DNA from: Tubiluchus corallicola
Taxonomy: Eukaryota > Priapulida > Priapulimorpha > Priapulimorphida > Tubiluchidae
Length of the DNA: 60,000 nucleotides
Direction: 5' to 3'
Assembly (NCBI GenBank): GCA_030141605.1
Contig: JAQGDQ010000213.1
Span: 64,001 to 124,000, forward strand
Both the position numbers and the translations under genes were made by a program. Below are positions 34,709 through 47,600 of this stretch, one piece after another. The notes below the pieces were generated by a model that was given only the letters and a program-made list of their open reading frames with translations, did no database searches and was not told where the DNA came from. How positions within the stretch are numbered: position 1 is the stretch's first letter; each line of letters begins with the position of its first letter.

Positions 34709-35290
34709 ACTATCTTTGAATAACAGTAACGAGTAAAAAGTGATTGAAGTCTGTTGTTCTTGATTAAAAAAGCAACTTTTTTGGATTACGCGTTTCCCAT
34801 TGAAAAAATGGATCCATAACGTAAGCCCAAGAAAGTGGCATTATTGTAATTAATGATAGGCACTCAGTTGTTCAGAGTATACAGGTAGTGTTTTGTGGGA
34901 AATGATTGCCACCCCGAAAACAGCTGGCTGGAAATTCAAACTAAAACAAAGATCAGACTGTGCGCGGTTTATAACATACCTGATAATTTTAATTCTGTTA
35001 ACATTGCGGTTGGGCATATTTTAGTTTTTAGAATATTGGCAAAAATATTCTACGCCGTATAATTACTATAACTGAAAACTTGTTACCAAGTGTTTTAACT
35101 GAGTTACTGAAAGTGACGTAACTAACTTCATGAATTATACCTGTACCTCCGCAAGTTTGATCAAGCAAGCTTGTTAATACTCACTCACATCTTTGTACTG
35201 GGTGACTATCATACATTGATTTCACATCTGACGTTCCTAATTATTTCACATCGATTGAACTAGATAGGGCAAAGGTCCTTTCAAAAGGCC

Positions 35291-35400
35291 ATTAAAGGGG
35301 CGTTGGGTAGCCCTATTCCCTTAATGGGTTGCCTCTACTGTAGTCATTGAAGGGCCTTGGATAGCCCTACTCCCTTAATGGATGGCCTATGCTGTAGTAG
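35291..35400. repeat. 55-bp tandem duplication with internal hairpin
   Basis: Two copies of about 55 bp (period from 35291 to 35346). Each contains an inverted repeat, roughly CATTAAAGGG pairing with CCCTTAATGG. Confidence 0.85.
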
Positions 35401-36151
35401 TTAAAGTCATATTAATATAAATGTAATACCTTAATTACCATAACCAAAGCTAATAGCCAAAAAGCTAATAACAAGATAGGACTAATTTGTTACACTTGAG
35501 CCAATTGATCGTGAAATACTGACACAAAATACTGAATATGAAATTATGCTGTAGGAAGAAGTCACTTCCATTATTAAAGACATTTATCCAAATAGAATGT
35601 GAATTTCAACTTTGACGATGCAACAATAAGATAATCTAACAATAAGGTATGCAACAATAAAATAACAATATTTGAAAAGAATTCCTATTCCACTATATTT
35701 GAGAAGGAGGAGGAGTACCTAGCAACCATAATTACACAAAACTATGTGTCAGATATTACACCAACCCCGAAGAAAAAAATTTATATGATCAAGAAACCTT
35801 GTAAGTATTCATGTTGAGAAGCATACCTTGGACCAATGATTATACTAATTTTGCACCTCAGGGAGAAGCGCCACGTGGTGCCAATTTTAGGCATCATAAT
35901 TGGATGAATGGTACGCTTTATTATAAAGCCGGGAAGTTGTAGTTGTGCTTATCGTGATCTAGGTTGTGGTTAAGCTTCTATATAATGATACACTAATAAG
36001 TCAAAGAGTCGAGCAGGAGAATACGAAAGATAGCAAATGGCAGTAATTGCCTCTTTGCTCACGTCTGCAGAAAAATATGTATCATATTTTGCTTGGTGCA
36101 TGCTGTCCATAGTAATGACAAGACCGCCCAATTGCTAATTACAAAATGTAT

Positions 36152-36152
36152 G

Positions 36153-36215
<63 letters not shown>

Positions 36216-36232
36216 TATATGTATTGTATGCA
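36152..36232. repeat. (TA)n microsatellite
   Basis: About 35 TA units with a single C interruption near the end. Confidence 0.97.
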
Positions 36233-36519
36233 TATATGCACGAATGTTGACTGATGTAGATGTAGGGCATTTGCATTTAAACATGCATGTGGGTGTTGGT
36301 TTTCAGATACATGTATTTATGTTGTTGTGACGAATTTATGTGCAGGTTGCATATGTTGAGAAAACCATTTTAAAACGAGAAGAGAACAAACATTTTGAGC
36401 TAAACTGGAAAGAAGGCAGCCCAGAATTTCACATATTGGTTGTGCAGGCGGAGTAGATATTAAGGTGGTAAAAGCACCTACCCGTCTACCTGCTGAATCG
36501 TGTAACCAGTGCTAGCTTA

Positions 36520-37115
36520 TTCGTAGTTCCAGTGTATGTTAGATCCAGTGTATTTAGAATAACTCTGGTTTACAGAGTGTGTTAAATCTAGTGTGACAAG
36601 AATAACAATAGATTACAGTTTATGTTAAATCAAGTGCGAGGAGAGTAACTATAAATTACACTGTATGTTATATCCATGTGATGATTACAACTAAAGATTA
36701 CAGTCTATGTTAGTTCCAATTTGATGAAAATAACTATAGATTACATCCTGTGTTAGGTCTAGTTTGATGAGAGTAACTGTAAATTACAGCCTACGCGAGG
36801 CCAAGTGCGACGAGAGTAACCAAAGATTACTTAAATGCAGTTTGATTAGAATAACTACAGATTACAGCCTATGTTACGTCAAGTGCAACGAGAGTAACTA
36901 AATAACTAAAGATTACTATCTATGTTAAATCCAGTTTGATGAAAATAACTATAGATTTCAGCCTATGTTAGGTATAGGTTGATGAGAATAATTGTAGGTT
37001 GCAGTCTATGTTAGGTCAAGTGCAACGAGAGTAACTAAAGGTTATTCTCTATGTTATTGTCTATATATTGTCTATGATAGATCCAGTTTGATGAGAGTAA
37101 CTAAAGATTACAGAG
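36520..37115. repeat. About 44-bp degenerate minisatellite, about 13 units
   Basis: The core GATTACAGYCTATGTTAGRTC, then AGTTTGATGAGAGTAACTA, recurs with a period near 43-46 bp. Two sub-types alternate irregularly (CAGTTTGATGA and CAAGTGCAACGA), suggesting a higher-order two-unit repeat that later decayed. Confidence 0.92.
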
Positions 37116-40055
37116 TAAAATGCATACATTTCTCTAAATATGATCAAAAGTGTTGGGCTTTTTGATTCTGATTAATTTCAGTCAGGTAAGCCAAGAATGA
37201 AAGAAAGTTCATTTTTTACTTTCTGTTTTAAATACGCTGATGATGGTTTCCTCGATCAGCGTAAACGTGTCGCATTTTGTCAGTGTAAAAACGTTCTGTT
37301 GAGCTTATCATGCCAGAAGATGTGGCCTTTTTTTAACTTATCTGTAAACCAAGGTAATTTTGAAAGTTCTGTAACAACTTCTAGGCGCACTTAAAATCCG
37401 ATTGGATGTTTAGTAGCTTATCCAAGTAGTTCAATCTAGAAGTAGAGTAAATAAAAAGATACGTATTTTTTTAATGTTGCATGTGCTTAGATTAGAAACA
37501 TAAAGTTCAGTTTAAAATACTACCTAGCTTACGACGATGACGAACATAGTATATGTTGAAAGTAGTAGTTTACAATAACGCTAACGATGCTGCTTCACTT
37601 TTTTCACTGAAGGGTTATTTTCCTGATACCCGATTCACTATGTACATTCTCAGAACCAGCTTTGTTGATTGGCTGTATTGACAATGGCTAGTGCATCCCG
37701 TTTTGCTGGCTTTTATCAAGTGATAATTAGTTGTTCAACATCCACCCATGCTAAAAGCACTTAGAACTGACTTCGGAAAAGAATGATTGTTTGTCCATCG
37801 CTGACAACAGTGGTCAAACAATGTATGCGAAATTGGGTCAAGCCTTTAAAAGTGTGTAGACTTCGTTTCATAAATCACGATACTTTCTTACCTTTACGAT
37901 TGAGTTTTAACGACTTGATCCACCTCGCGAAGTGAAGTTGAACACCGTGATTAATCATAAATCCAGATTGAATCTGTATTGCATTTGTGTTAGTCACAAT
38001 GGGAAATTAAATTAGGCGGGGGAAATGTACGAATAGTAATAAAGTAAACAAGTGAAAGTGAACTCTTCTACAAAGAAATGGGAAGTTCAGACAGGAGCGA
38101 CACACCTTGGGGTATACAAGCTCATTTAGAATTCAGGCGACGTCTTCTTTGTAACAAGTCATTTATAAAAGAATATAGACAGGAGCCACTGTGGGAATTA
38201 CGGGCAACTACGAAAGAAAAAAGTAACTGCCTTTTTTGAAATGTCGTGCATTGGCATAAAACTTGTCAGAAGCAATAGAAGGAAGCCGTAGTCAAGAAAA
38301 GTCTCTTGCTGGACTTGCATCAGAATTTGCGTTTCCCTACGTAAAAATGGGAGATTTTATAATGTTGGGTTGGTTTTCTAAAATATCCGATTTGAAGCAA
38401 ATGCTAGGACTATTCAACTATTCAGCTGCCATGGGTTCAACCGGAAACGCAAATGGAGTTTACGACATGTCTGAGGGCGCTGACACAATTACGACTAAAT
38501 TTGACATAAAATTTGCCAATAAAATTTGCCGACAAATTTAGAAACTTTTCGTTTAATTACTTTCTTTTTTGCTGGCGTAGTAATGGTCCATGCACGCCTA
38601 TAACCGACACAGTAAAAACTGTTTCTTCACATTTCGTTGGTTTCTCTTTTTCCACTGTTTGTCTACTTGTCTTTCCCCGTTTTTCTGTTTCTGTCTCTTT
38701 CTTTCTTTTTTTCTCTCTCTTTCTCTCTACTCTGTATATCTTTCTCTTTCTTTCTCCCCCTCTCTCTTTCCCTTTCTCTCTCTTTCTCTCTCTCTCTCTC
38801 TCGTTCTCTTCTCTTCTCGTTGTCTTTGTTTTCCCTTTTGTTAATTAAGCGCAAGTTGGAAATAAATTGCGTTCCAAAAATGCTATAATAGTAGTAAATT
38901 TTTGTTTGCAAGGGAATACGTTAATTATCGGCACCCATATATACTACCCGCATCTCCTACTGAAGACTTAAAATATAACTGGTCGCAATAACCATTGCAT
39001 TGAGTTTCACCACAGTAAATTTATTATGTGAAATAAACGTTTCGCTGAAGAATTGAGGATTTATTGAAGAGAAAACTTATTTCTCTAATAAGGTTTCCCT
39101 AATGGAAGCCAATGCAGTTAATACAGATTTCTCATTTTTGCAGCAAATTTCCTTATGCTGGACTTGTTGAATTTATTTTTTCCTGCAACATTATTTGCAC
39201 ACTTTTCGTGAGACGTACATTTGCAGTTTTTTGGGCAAGTTTTACTGCACGCCCTAGGTGATTAGAAGCTTTCCTTAGGATTTTAGATGTTGTAGTCAGA
39301 TAGTATGTTCTTGATTGTTCAAGCCATTCGACTTGATAAACCTCAACTTGCCGTTAAAATGTAAAACAATTCAGCAGTTAAAAAAGATTCAATCTTTCAG
39401 CGGTAGGGTAAGGACCACAAAGGGACCCTTAAGGAAAAACACCGTTGCAGTGATTTCTCCTTACAAATACTTTTATTAAACGCGATCAAACTTTCAATTG
39501 TAAAACGTTATAATCATTTAAAAAAATAAAAATGGTGGCATAGTATTACAGCAGTGGCATAGTTGGACAGCAAGGTTGAGAAACAAAATACCTTGTCCAA
39601 GTATTTGCAGTTGAACTTCTCATACTTTAAGTGCGTTATATGCAAAAATTCCTATTCAATAACACTCGACGTTAAAAGAATAACAGAACTGAGATGAAGA
39701 GAAACCGAGTTACCCTACATGTGCGATTCAGTTGCGAAAATTACATTAAAACATGATAAAAATATAAAAATCACGATAAAACTACTTGCCATAGTTCACC
39801 ATCTTGCTAAAGTTTTAAAAAAACAACTGTAGCGTCAGCCTGACTGTGAACAACCTAGCAACAAACGCCTAAGATTTGCCTATCGTGAGTTTTCTAACTG
39901 TCCCTCTTTGCTCCAACTTATCCTACTCAATGCCAACACAGTGTCTGAGTTAAAAAACAATAAAAGAGGTTTTAGCAGCTTTCTCAAACGGACTTCGTCA
40001 GCTGTATAGAGAAATACAATATTAAAATGACAATGGGAAATATACGCTGTATACA
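37116..40055. other. Intergenic; pyrimidine-rich tract at 38690-38820
   Basis: No gene supported. A CTTT/CT-rich microsatellite lies at 38690-38820. An open frame at 38290-38541 has an even composition, but no domain I recognise and no clear splice signals. Confidence 0.45.
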
Positions 40056-41269
40056 TCGTATACATTAATTTCGCTGGTATAAATATATGGATATATAACC
40101 GAAGGGGCTACAGCTGCGACGACGGCACCATTTTCGACGATATATACGTCAATTGAAAGGTTTCTACCCAAGGGTTCGCACACGGGGGTTTATTTTTCGA
40201 ATCGGGCCCACCGGGAGGAACGGCCCTTTTTTGACAATTTTTCGCAAAAAATTGCAAAACTTATAACTCTTATTTCTAGAGATCCGAAATGGGCCGTGGG
40301 TGGTGCTGGCAATGGTTGAATAGCCCATTCAACGGTGGGTGTAATAGTCATATTTAGATTTCACGGGAGGGCCACCAATGCCCGCTACGGGCATTTTCCC
40401 GGACGGAACCACGCAAATTTTGCTGAAAACTGCTCAAGCAGCCTCCAGAAAAACAAAATTTGTGCAACTGTTTGGGCATGTTGGGGAAAAAAAAGAAGAT
40501 GAAACGGTCCACAAAATGTTGAAGGTTTTACTAGGAGAGATGCCCACTAGACGATACGGGAAGCGTGTATTTCAAACTTCTTTTCAACCCCCCTAAGCTG
40601 CACGCTATTTGGAACATCCATTGTCTTTGAGTTTGAGAAATTTCGCAGCTGTTCCAGGCATTGTTGTCACCCGCCGTTCTAAAGTGGTATAGACTTTACA
40701 GGTAAGTAAGTTGTGTTAGCCTATTACCATGTGAGAAGCGGCAAACAAAACTATATGGAATGTCCGCGCATTATTGATTATTGCTAAACAGACTAAGAAC
40801 ATTTATTATAGCACACAGTTTCGACTTAGTAGAAAATGTTTGGAATGGTTTTGTTGTGATGCTGTGCTGTTGGAGTTGGTGCTGTAGGTATCGTCATCGT
40901 TGCCGCCATCATCATCATCGTCATCAACATCATGATCGCCATGAGAATTGTTGAATTTGATGTGGGTGGCGTGGTGGTGGTGGTGTGCTGTGGGTGTTGT
41001 GCTATGGATGGTGTGGTAGGGTGTGTGTGTTGGTGGTGGAGTGGTATGGGTGGTGTGGTGGGTGTGGTTTAGTGTGGTCTGGGTGATGTGGTATTGGGTG
41101 GTGTGGTCTGGTGTAGTATTGATGGAGTGGTGTGGGTGGTGTGGTGTAGGTAGTTTTGTATGGTGTGGTGTGGTGTGTGGGTGGTGTAGTGTGGGTAGTA
41201 AGATGGGTTGGTATGGTGTGGGTGGTGTGTTCATTTATGCACAAAATTCTTTTTGCGGGGTTTGGCTAG
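40056..41269 (+). mobile_element. Helitron-like non-autonomous element, copy 1
   Basis: Begins TCGTATACATTAATTTCGCTGG and ends with an imperfect hairpin (GCACAAAA / TTTTTGC), then GGGGTTTGG and CTAG at 41266-41269. A 5' TC, a 3' CTRR and a short hairpin roughly ten bases before it are the structural marks of Helitrons. Over about 400 bp the body matches copy 2 (GGTTCGCAC, GGGGGTTTATTTTTCGAATC, CAACGGTGGGTGT). It carries no Rep or helicase frame, so it would depend on an autonomous partner. It is longer than copy 2 because of a GT-rich minisatellite. Confidence 0.65.
40950..41232. repeat. G/T-rich minisatellite inside Helitron-like copy 1
   Basis: Irregular GTGGTGTGG / GTGTAGT units over about 280 bp. 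The encoded Trp/Val or Thr/His/Pro frames are artefacts. It lies between body and 3' hairpin and is absent from copy 2. Confidence 0.9.
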
Positions 41270-41288
41270 TCTATATATTAATTTCGCT

Positions 41289-41321
<33 letters not shown>

Positions 41322-42013
41322 TCGTAGCCGACGAGACTACAGCATCCTTTTCGACGATCTATACGTCACACGAAAGGTCTTCATCCAAGGGTTCGCACCT
41401 GGGGGTTTATTTTTCGAATCGGGCCTACCGGGAGGAACGGGGGCCAAAGAAACCTCCACAAATGCCCATTTTTGGGCGTTTTTTGCAAAAATTTGCAAAA
41501 CTTATACCTCTTATTTCTAGAGAATTGGTGCGCGTCGTGAGTGGTGCCGGTAATAGTTGAATAGCCCGTTCAACGGTGGGTGTTATAGTCATATTTAGAT
41601 TTCCCTGTAGGCCTACGGCATCCCGTGACTGGCGTTTTCCCGGACCCAACTGCCAATTTTTCGAAATTTTGGCCAAACTGCCTGTAGAGAAAACATTCTA
41701 GCGGCACTCTTGTAAGGAGATATATGGCTCTCTAGAATGACGATGGTGTGAGCTGCATTTTAGGAACATCCACCCTGAGGAGCTGTGATGAGTTAATTGG
41801 AGGTTCCATTTCGGACGATTTTCGCTTGGAAAACTGCTGACGCAAAGCCATTGTTCTGACGTCATCCATTGTACTCTGCTTATAACCTTATAATTTTAAT
41901 TCAGTAAAAGCTGCTAATGGCTTTGCGTTATAAATGAGGACTATGTAGGAAGTTCGCGTATTATTGATTATAAGTGTATTTATACGCAAATTTTTTTGCG
42001 GGGCCTTTGCTAG
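41270..42013 (+). mobile_element. Helitron-like non-autonomous element, copy 2 (tandem)
   Basis: Begins TCTATATATTAATTTCGCTGG immediately after the CTAG of copy 1. The end has a perfect 6-bp-stem hairpin at 41985-42000 (CGCAAA, four-base loop, TTTGCG), nine bases, then CTAG at 42010-42013, followed by T. A (TA)n run lies at 41292-41320. No protein is encoded. Head-to-tail arrangement with copy 1 suggests tandem insertion or rolling-circle read-through. Confidence 0.68.
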
Positions 42014-43595
42014 TTAAAAATTAATTTTGTAAATTGTTCATTAATGATATTCGCGTAGTATATGTACGTTTCATTTATGATAATAATGTACGCGTGGAAC
42101 TTATTAAAAGTGACTCGCAGACCTAAATGGCTGGATTCTCAGATATTTTGTTATAAAATATAGTTCTTACTGGTGCAATAGAAAATGTGACACTATAAAA
42201 ACAATTTATATTTCTACTACTACATCTATTAAAAAGTACAAATTATTAATTTTAATATTGGCATTTCGCTGTGAGGCTGATTAAGTCCTTTGGGTGACGA
42301 ATGTTTTTAAAGAAAAATAAAGAATATTTCTTGAGACTTTTGATATTTGACATTTTGAGAGTATTTTGACATTTTTACTGTCTTATTTTCAAGCTATTTC
42401 CAAATTTTACATCGTATTGGATTTATTTTGCCGTTTCACTTCAGTTTTGTCATTTTACATGAGGCAGGGTCACAGATTTTGTTTTATCACTTCAGTCTAT
42501 TTTCTGTGGTGAGCAATTTTATTAAGTTGTAAAACGAAAGTGCACTTCAAATGGATTATCTGTCAACAGATTTAGTCTAAAATACACAGTCGCGTCATAT
42601 GCCACGGCGAAGTTCTAATTAGCCATGGTATTTACAGGATTAAAATGTTCCTTTGTCTGGTTAGTGGTTACTGTTTCCACAATCATTATAAGAACTGACG
42701 TAGAGGTAATCGAGCAGTTAATTACTTCTTTTTTATTTTACTCGTTTACATAGTGCAGGCTAAAAAGTTGATATGTGCCTCATGTACAACACTTTCTGTC
42801 TTTACAACTAACTTCGAACAATGCTTGACAAGTGCTTTTGGAGGAAACTTTATTGCTGGCCCAGATAACGTATTGCCGGAAAACTGTTTTTTTCTTTCTT
42901 GTTTTGTTTCTAGTAATGGGTCATCGATGTGCGTCTCAAATACATTTCCTTACAAAAATGCATATATTAAATAAAATTTTATGCACAAAATATTTAATAA
43001 TTGTAATAAACCTGATAAATTGATGTTTTCAGAATTTTCCACTGCTCATTTTTTTATCAGATGCAGATGTTACTAGATTCCATTAAAGAAGTTTTGTGCG
43101 TGCATTTGCCGGTGCAAGTCGTGTATTAAATTCTGTCCACGTGTGCATTCTCGAGCTATTTCATTTTTGTTTTACACTCAAATAATTGTTATATACCAAT
43201 TGCACATACACATATAATAATTATATAAGAATTCAAAGCCTCAGCATCAATTGAATTTTTTTCTAGACTTGCGCCGTGCTGCGTAACTCAAGTTTCACTG
43301 ATGTTAAAGATTTCTCCTAATTTTAAAATGCGACTCAATTTTCAAGCTTAAAAGGCAGTTTTATACTTAAACATCGAAATCGGGCCAGGAACTTATGAAG
43401 CCAAATTGATAGCATTAGTGGCTCTAAAACAACGATCAGTCTAGCGTAATCAGCCAAGCGACATGGTTCAATCATTGTTACCGGGAAGCAAACACAACAT
43501 GGAAGGATATTTTATTTTGCCAATTTTTGTGCCGCCCACCCAAGTACAAGGCAAGACTTTGTCACGTAGTTGCTGTTGTACACACTTCATTCACA

Positions 43596-43660
<65 letters not shown>

Positions 43661-46639
43661 ACACTCCTTTATTCATTCACTCATTTGTTCATTCATTCGT
43701 CCATTTTTCGTTCATTCATTTGTTTGACTTATTTAGTGCTTTATGTTATAATAACTGACACAGTCAGCAGTGTAGATAATGATAAATGGCTTTAAACCAG
43801 GACCTGAAAATTGTGTCATTTTATCACCTTCCGTGTACTATTTTATCGTTATAGATTAAAAGTGAAAATATAAGGCGTAATTTAGAACGAAAATTTCCGC
43901 TATGCCATTGAATGTACAAAATAATTAAGAGAAGAGTTCATCAAACTCACTCATTATTGTCGTCGTCGTTATCGCTGTCGCTGTTCTCTTATTGGTGTGT
44001 GCCTAATTTCCTCTGGAATACTATAAAACACGAATGGCAATTCACTTCTGCCAGCTTGCCACTTCAAAAAATACACCCCGACGAAATACATTCTGAACAA
44101 TTTTTTTGCTGGGCGTAATTTTTTTACCATGGTTGTCATGGGATACAATCGAGACAAAGCGCACAAACTCTGGGAACTTGTATGACCTGTGAAATGCATT
44201 GAATTTTACACGTTATTTTCTGAAACAACGTTAAAAATTGAGCCCTAAAGGGTTACTTTGCATTGCTGTATTTTCCTAATGTTAGCAAGATTACACGAGA
44301 ACTACTTTACCGATTGTCATGTTTTAAAACCGTTAAATTTTAGTGCGAATTCTGGGCCACTGAAAGTAAGAGGGTGGCGCCTTAAAAAGTAAGATGTAAA
44401 GTGCACGTATCAGTTGCTTAGAAATCAATTTAACCTACCTGTTAATTTAGCTAGAGAATCCCTGTGTTTTATGCTTCCAGGCGTGCTGTTATCTTAATCT
44501 TTCCTCTGAAACTTACGTGTCATTACTGTTACAAATGCTGAATGCGCCTGTCTGACGCATAATCCGTCTTCAGTCTTCAGCTCCAATTTCTGAACTCAAT
44601 ATTATAGGCGGATCTATTTGCATGCGCGCACCAAATGCTAGTGATGTGGTCAGAATCAGACGACGAAAATAAAACCAGGCGCGTCGCGGACTCATACTTA
44701 ATTCTAGCGAATTAGTTCTCGATGTAAATTCCCAACGAGGTAAAATTTGCAAAATTTTCAAGGGGATAAATTGTATAAAGGTTAACAAGGACGACTTAAA
44801 GAAAAGGAGAAATTAAAGAGAAAGCCAATAATGCGTAAGTTATTGCAGCTTCGTATCGTAAGTTATCGTAACAAAACAAAATTAAATCTATGCAAAACAT
44901 GTCAAAGATGCCAAAGACATTGCCATTGTCCTCGTCACCCACTTCCTCCTTTTTCTCATTCTCACTATCATTACCGTCATTTTCGTTTTCCTCTTCTTCT
45001 TCGACTTTATCATCATCCTTGTTGCCAACACTGCTATCAATTTTGTCATCATCGTCGTCATCGTCATCATTATCGTCATCAACATCTTTGTCGTCATCAT
45101 CCCCACCATTATCACCATCGTCGTTTTGTCGTTGTCGTCGTCATCATCGTTATCGCATCATCATCATCATCATCATCGTAGTTATCAACACCAATGTCAT
45201 CTTCACCACCAAGACCATTATCATTATTATCACCATTGTAATGTAACTGCCGTCATTCTCAAAATGTATACGCAAAATTAAATATAAATAATTTGTGTGT
45301 ATCTGAGAGCAAGGACCGCTATAGTTAACGTTATCCACAAATTTTCAGCTAATTCTTCAGTTAGCTAGTGTTCAGGTTAATGGGTTGTAAGAGTATGATG
45401 AACGTCTTTCTAAATGTGTGCGCAATTACGCAATTTTTGTACTGAGAATTTAATTTTTTGCGTCTCAATACATTATTTTAATTTCTTAGCAGATATGTCA
45501 TTGTTGCATTTGTACTATGACGTACTACTTTGAGAGGAACCATTAAGTCAGTTCAAATCATGACACATGTCACTATAACTCTATTTGTCTTTTCATTTTT
45601 CAACATGACTTTGTTCGTCATTGAGGCGCGTTGGAGCTAATTATTTTAGTGAAATTATTATAATAACCTAAACAAATTTTCCCTAAATTCAGACTTTTCT
45701 GCAAGAAACTGTTATTATCACGGAACTAAGAACGCAGAAAGTGCATTTAGTTCTATTTATTTCAATAGCTGCTGTACAGTTGGCAATTAAATACTATCCA
45801 TATTGTCATTAAAGCAACTTTTCTTGCCTCGTTAATATGAAAATGGATTTTCACAGGTCAAAAAAATAGTCAAAATAAAGGTTTTTCCCAATTAAAAACT
45901 AGTCTATCTTGGTTATCCAAACAGTTACTAACATTAGCAGTACCAATGATCATCATATTATTTTATTTCATATTTAACTATCCATTTATAATAAATAATA
46001 TAAATGTATACATTACATACACGCAAATATGTATACATACATATATGTAAATATCAATTTTGTAAGAAAATTTACAGAAAAAACATAAAAAGAAGCACGA
46101 AATAAACAATATAAGTTAAAATTGATACGGGACACATTAAAATTGACACAAAACGTACAACGTTAATTAATTTTCGATTAAATAATTTGCTGGAGGCAGC
46201 ATTTACATGCGAAAGGCTGGAAGCCTGTTCACATGTTCAGGATGAGAACTCCAGTACTTGACTTTCTTATTATGATAAATGATTTTTTTACACTATTTGC
46301 CATATATGACAACGTTCAATTTGTCTCACCAAGACCTTTCAGTTAATGTACCACAAGCCATTCCTGCTGAACACTGGAAAAATGTCTGGACCCGATCCCG
46401 TATTTTCAATTTTTCGCCCCTAGTGAAAATTTGTCCTGTATCCAAGTGACTCATATTTAACCATGTGCAAGAACACCTAGTCACATGCAAAAAATTGTGC
46501 CTCTAGTTCAGAAACTGTAAGAAAACTGTAACGAACAACTGATAGATATCTACTTTCCTTGGCCCTTTGGCCCGAGATCGTCGTTTACTTCTCCATTATC
46601 TACGCATGTAGTCCCACGCACCTGCCATGCAAGCTTCGT
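42014..46639. other. Intergenic; simple repeats
   Basis: No gene supported. Microsatellites are (CACG)n/(CA)n at 43591-43665 and an imperfect TCA/TCG-rich tract at 44940-45240, whose Ser-rich and His-rich frames I discount. Confidence 0.5.
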
Positions 46640-47600
46640 GACTCCAACTTTTTACCTTTTCCAGTTATTTACAAAACTCTATTTTAGCACCTTCGCTCGT
46701 GACCCGTCACTTGGCAAAGCACATCTACCCTTACCTTGCTACCCAAACATACAAAAACATAGACTGCTAGTTCGAAGCTGCAAGAGCAGTAAAACTTTAA
46801 GTGACAAATTCATTTGCCCGAATTTTTACTTTTTGGCTACTATTGCTGTGACCTTTGATCCAGAAGTCAATGTTCCCACGCAGTTTATGGAAAGTTATCT
46901 CAGGTATCTGTATTGCAAATTTCGTAATTATACTTTTGCCCGTTTCATGTACACCCACACCTACTTTAAAAAAATCTTTAACGCACATTTACCCATACTC
47001 TGCTACCCATGCATGCAAAAACAGAAAATCCTAGCCCAAAACTGTAAGAGGAGTCAAGTCACAAAGCATTTTGCATTTACACTAATTTTGCAATTTTTAC
47101 TCTTTGATTGCCATCACTTTGGCCTATGTTCTAGACTCACCATTCTTATACCGTACTCGGGTACCTGATTTTAGCACTTCTGGAGGTATTGACACTAACC
47201 CCATTTTAACACTTTTGCCCATGTCACATGACCTGGCTACACCCCCTTTTTGAAAAATGCTTAATGCACATCTACACCTAACCGGCTACCGTTACATACA
47301 TAAAGTAAACATTGTTTCCTAATCCAGTACTATAAAAGGTGTTGAGTGACAAGTTGAGTTTGCCCTAATTTTCACATTTGGCTGCTATTTTTCTCACACC
47401 CCGTTTTCTGAAAGATACTTAATGAACATCTATCCCAAAAGACCTATGCGCATGCGAAAAAAATGAGTTTGAGTAATAATAGAAGAACTGGCCAATGCCC
47501 TATGTCATTAATCTTTGAACCGAAGTTAAAGGTCACTACGTCATTGTTTGGCTTACTATCCCAAGTGTCTATCTTACAAGTTTGGTGACTCTAGGTAGTT
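46640..47600. repeat. About 270-bp degenerate tandem repeat, about 3-4 units
   Basis: A GCACATCTACCC-like anchor recurs at about 46719, 46982, 47264 and 47427, followed each time by a CTACCCATGCAT / CAAAAACA-like segment and a CTGTAAGAG-like segment. Unit 1 also has GACCTTTGATCCAGAAGTCAA, with a related segment near 47512. The 176-residue frame at 46638-47168 shows the same repeat (AHLPxxCYP twice), so I read it as repeat-derived. Confidence 0.75.

Larger units (their letters stand above)
34709..36519. other. Intergenic; contains 55-bp duplication and (TA)n
   Basis: No gene supported. The 35291-35400 duplication and the 36152-36232 (TA)n are listed separately. Confidence 0.5.

Noticed and set aside
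36520-37115. Regularly spaced repeats suggesting a CRISPR array
   Set aside because: Units are diverged along their whole length with no unique spacers, and the DNA is eukaryotic. It is a minisatellite.
38290-38541. Plus-strand open segment with GDFIMLGWFSKI, faintly like class C GPCR GDFIIGGLF
   Set aside because: The rest of the frame does not match a ligand-binding domain, and no splice-flanked partner exons were found.
41023-41520. 165-codon plus-strand frame rich in Trp and Val
   Set aside because: Made by the GT-rich minisatellite and the Helitron-like repeat; no protein family resembles it.
44831-45246. Ser-rich, His-rich and Met/Thr-rich frames on both strands
   Set aside because: They come from an imperfect TCA/TCG microsatellite.
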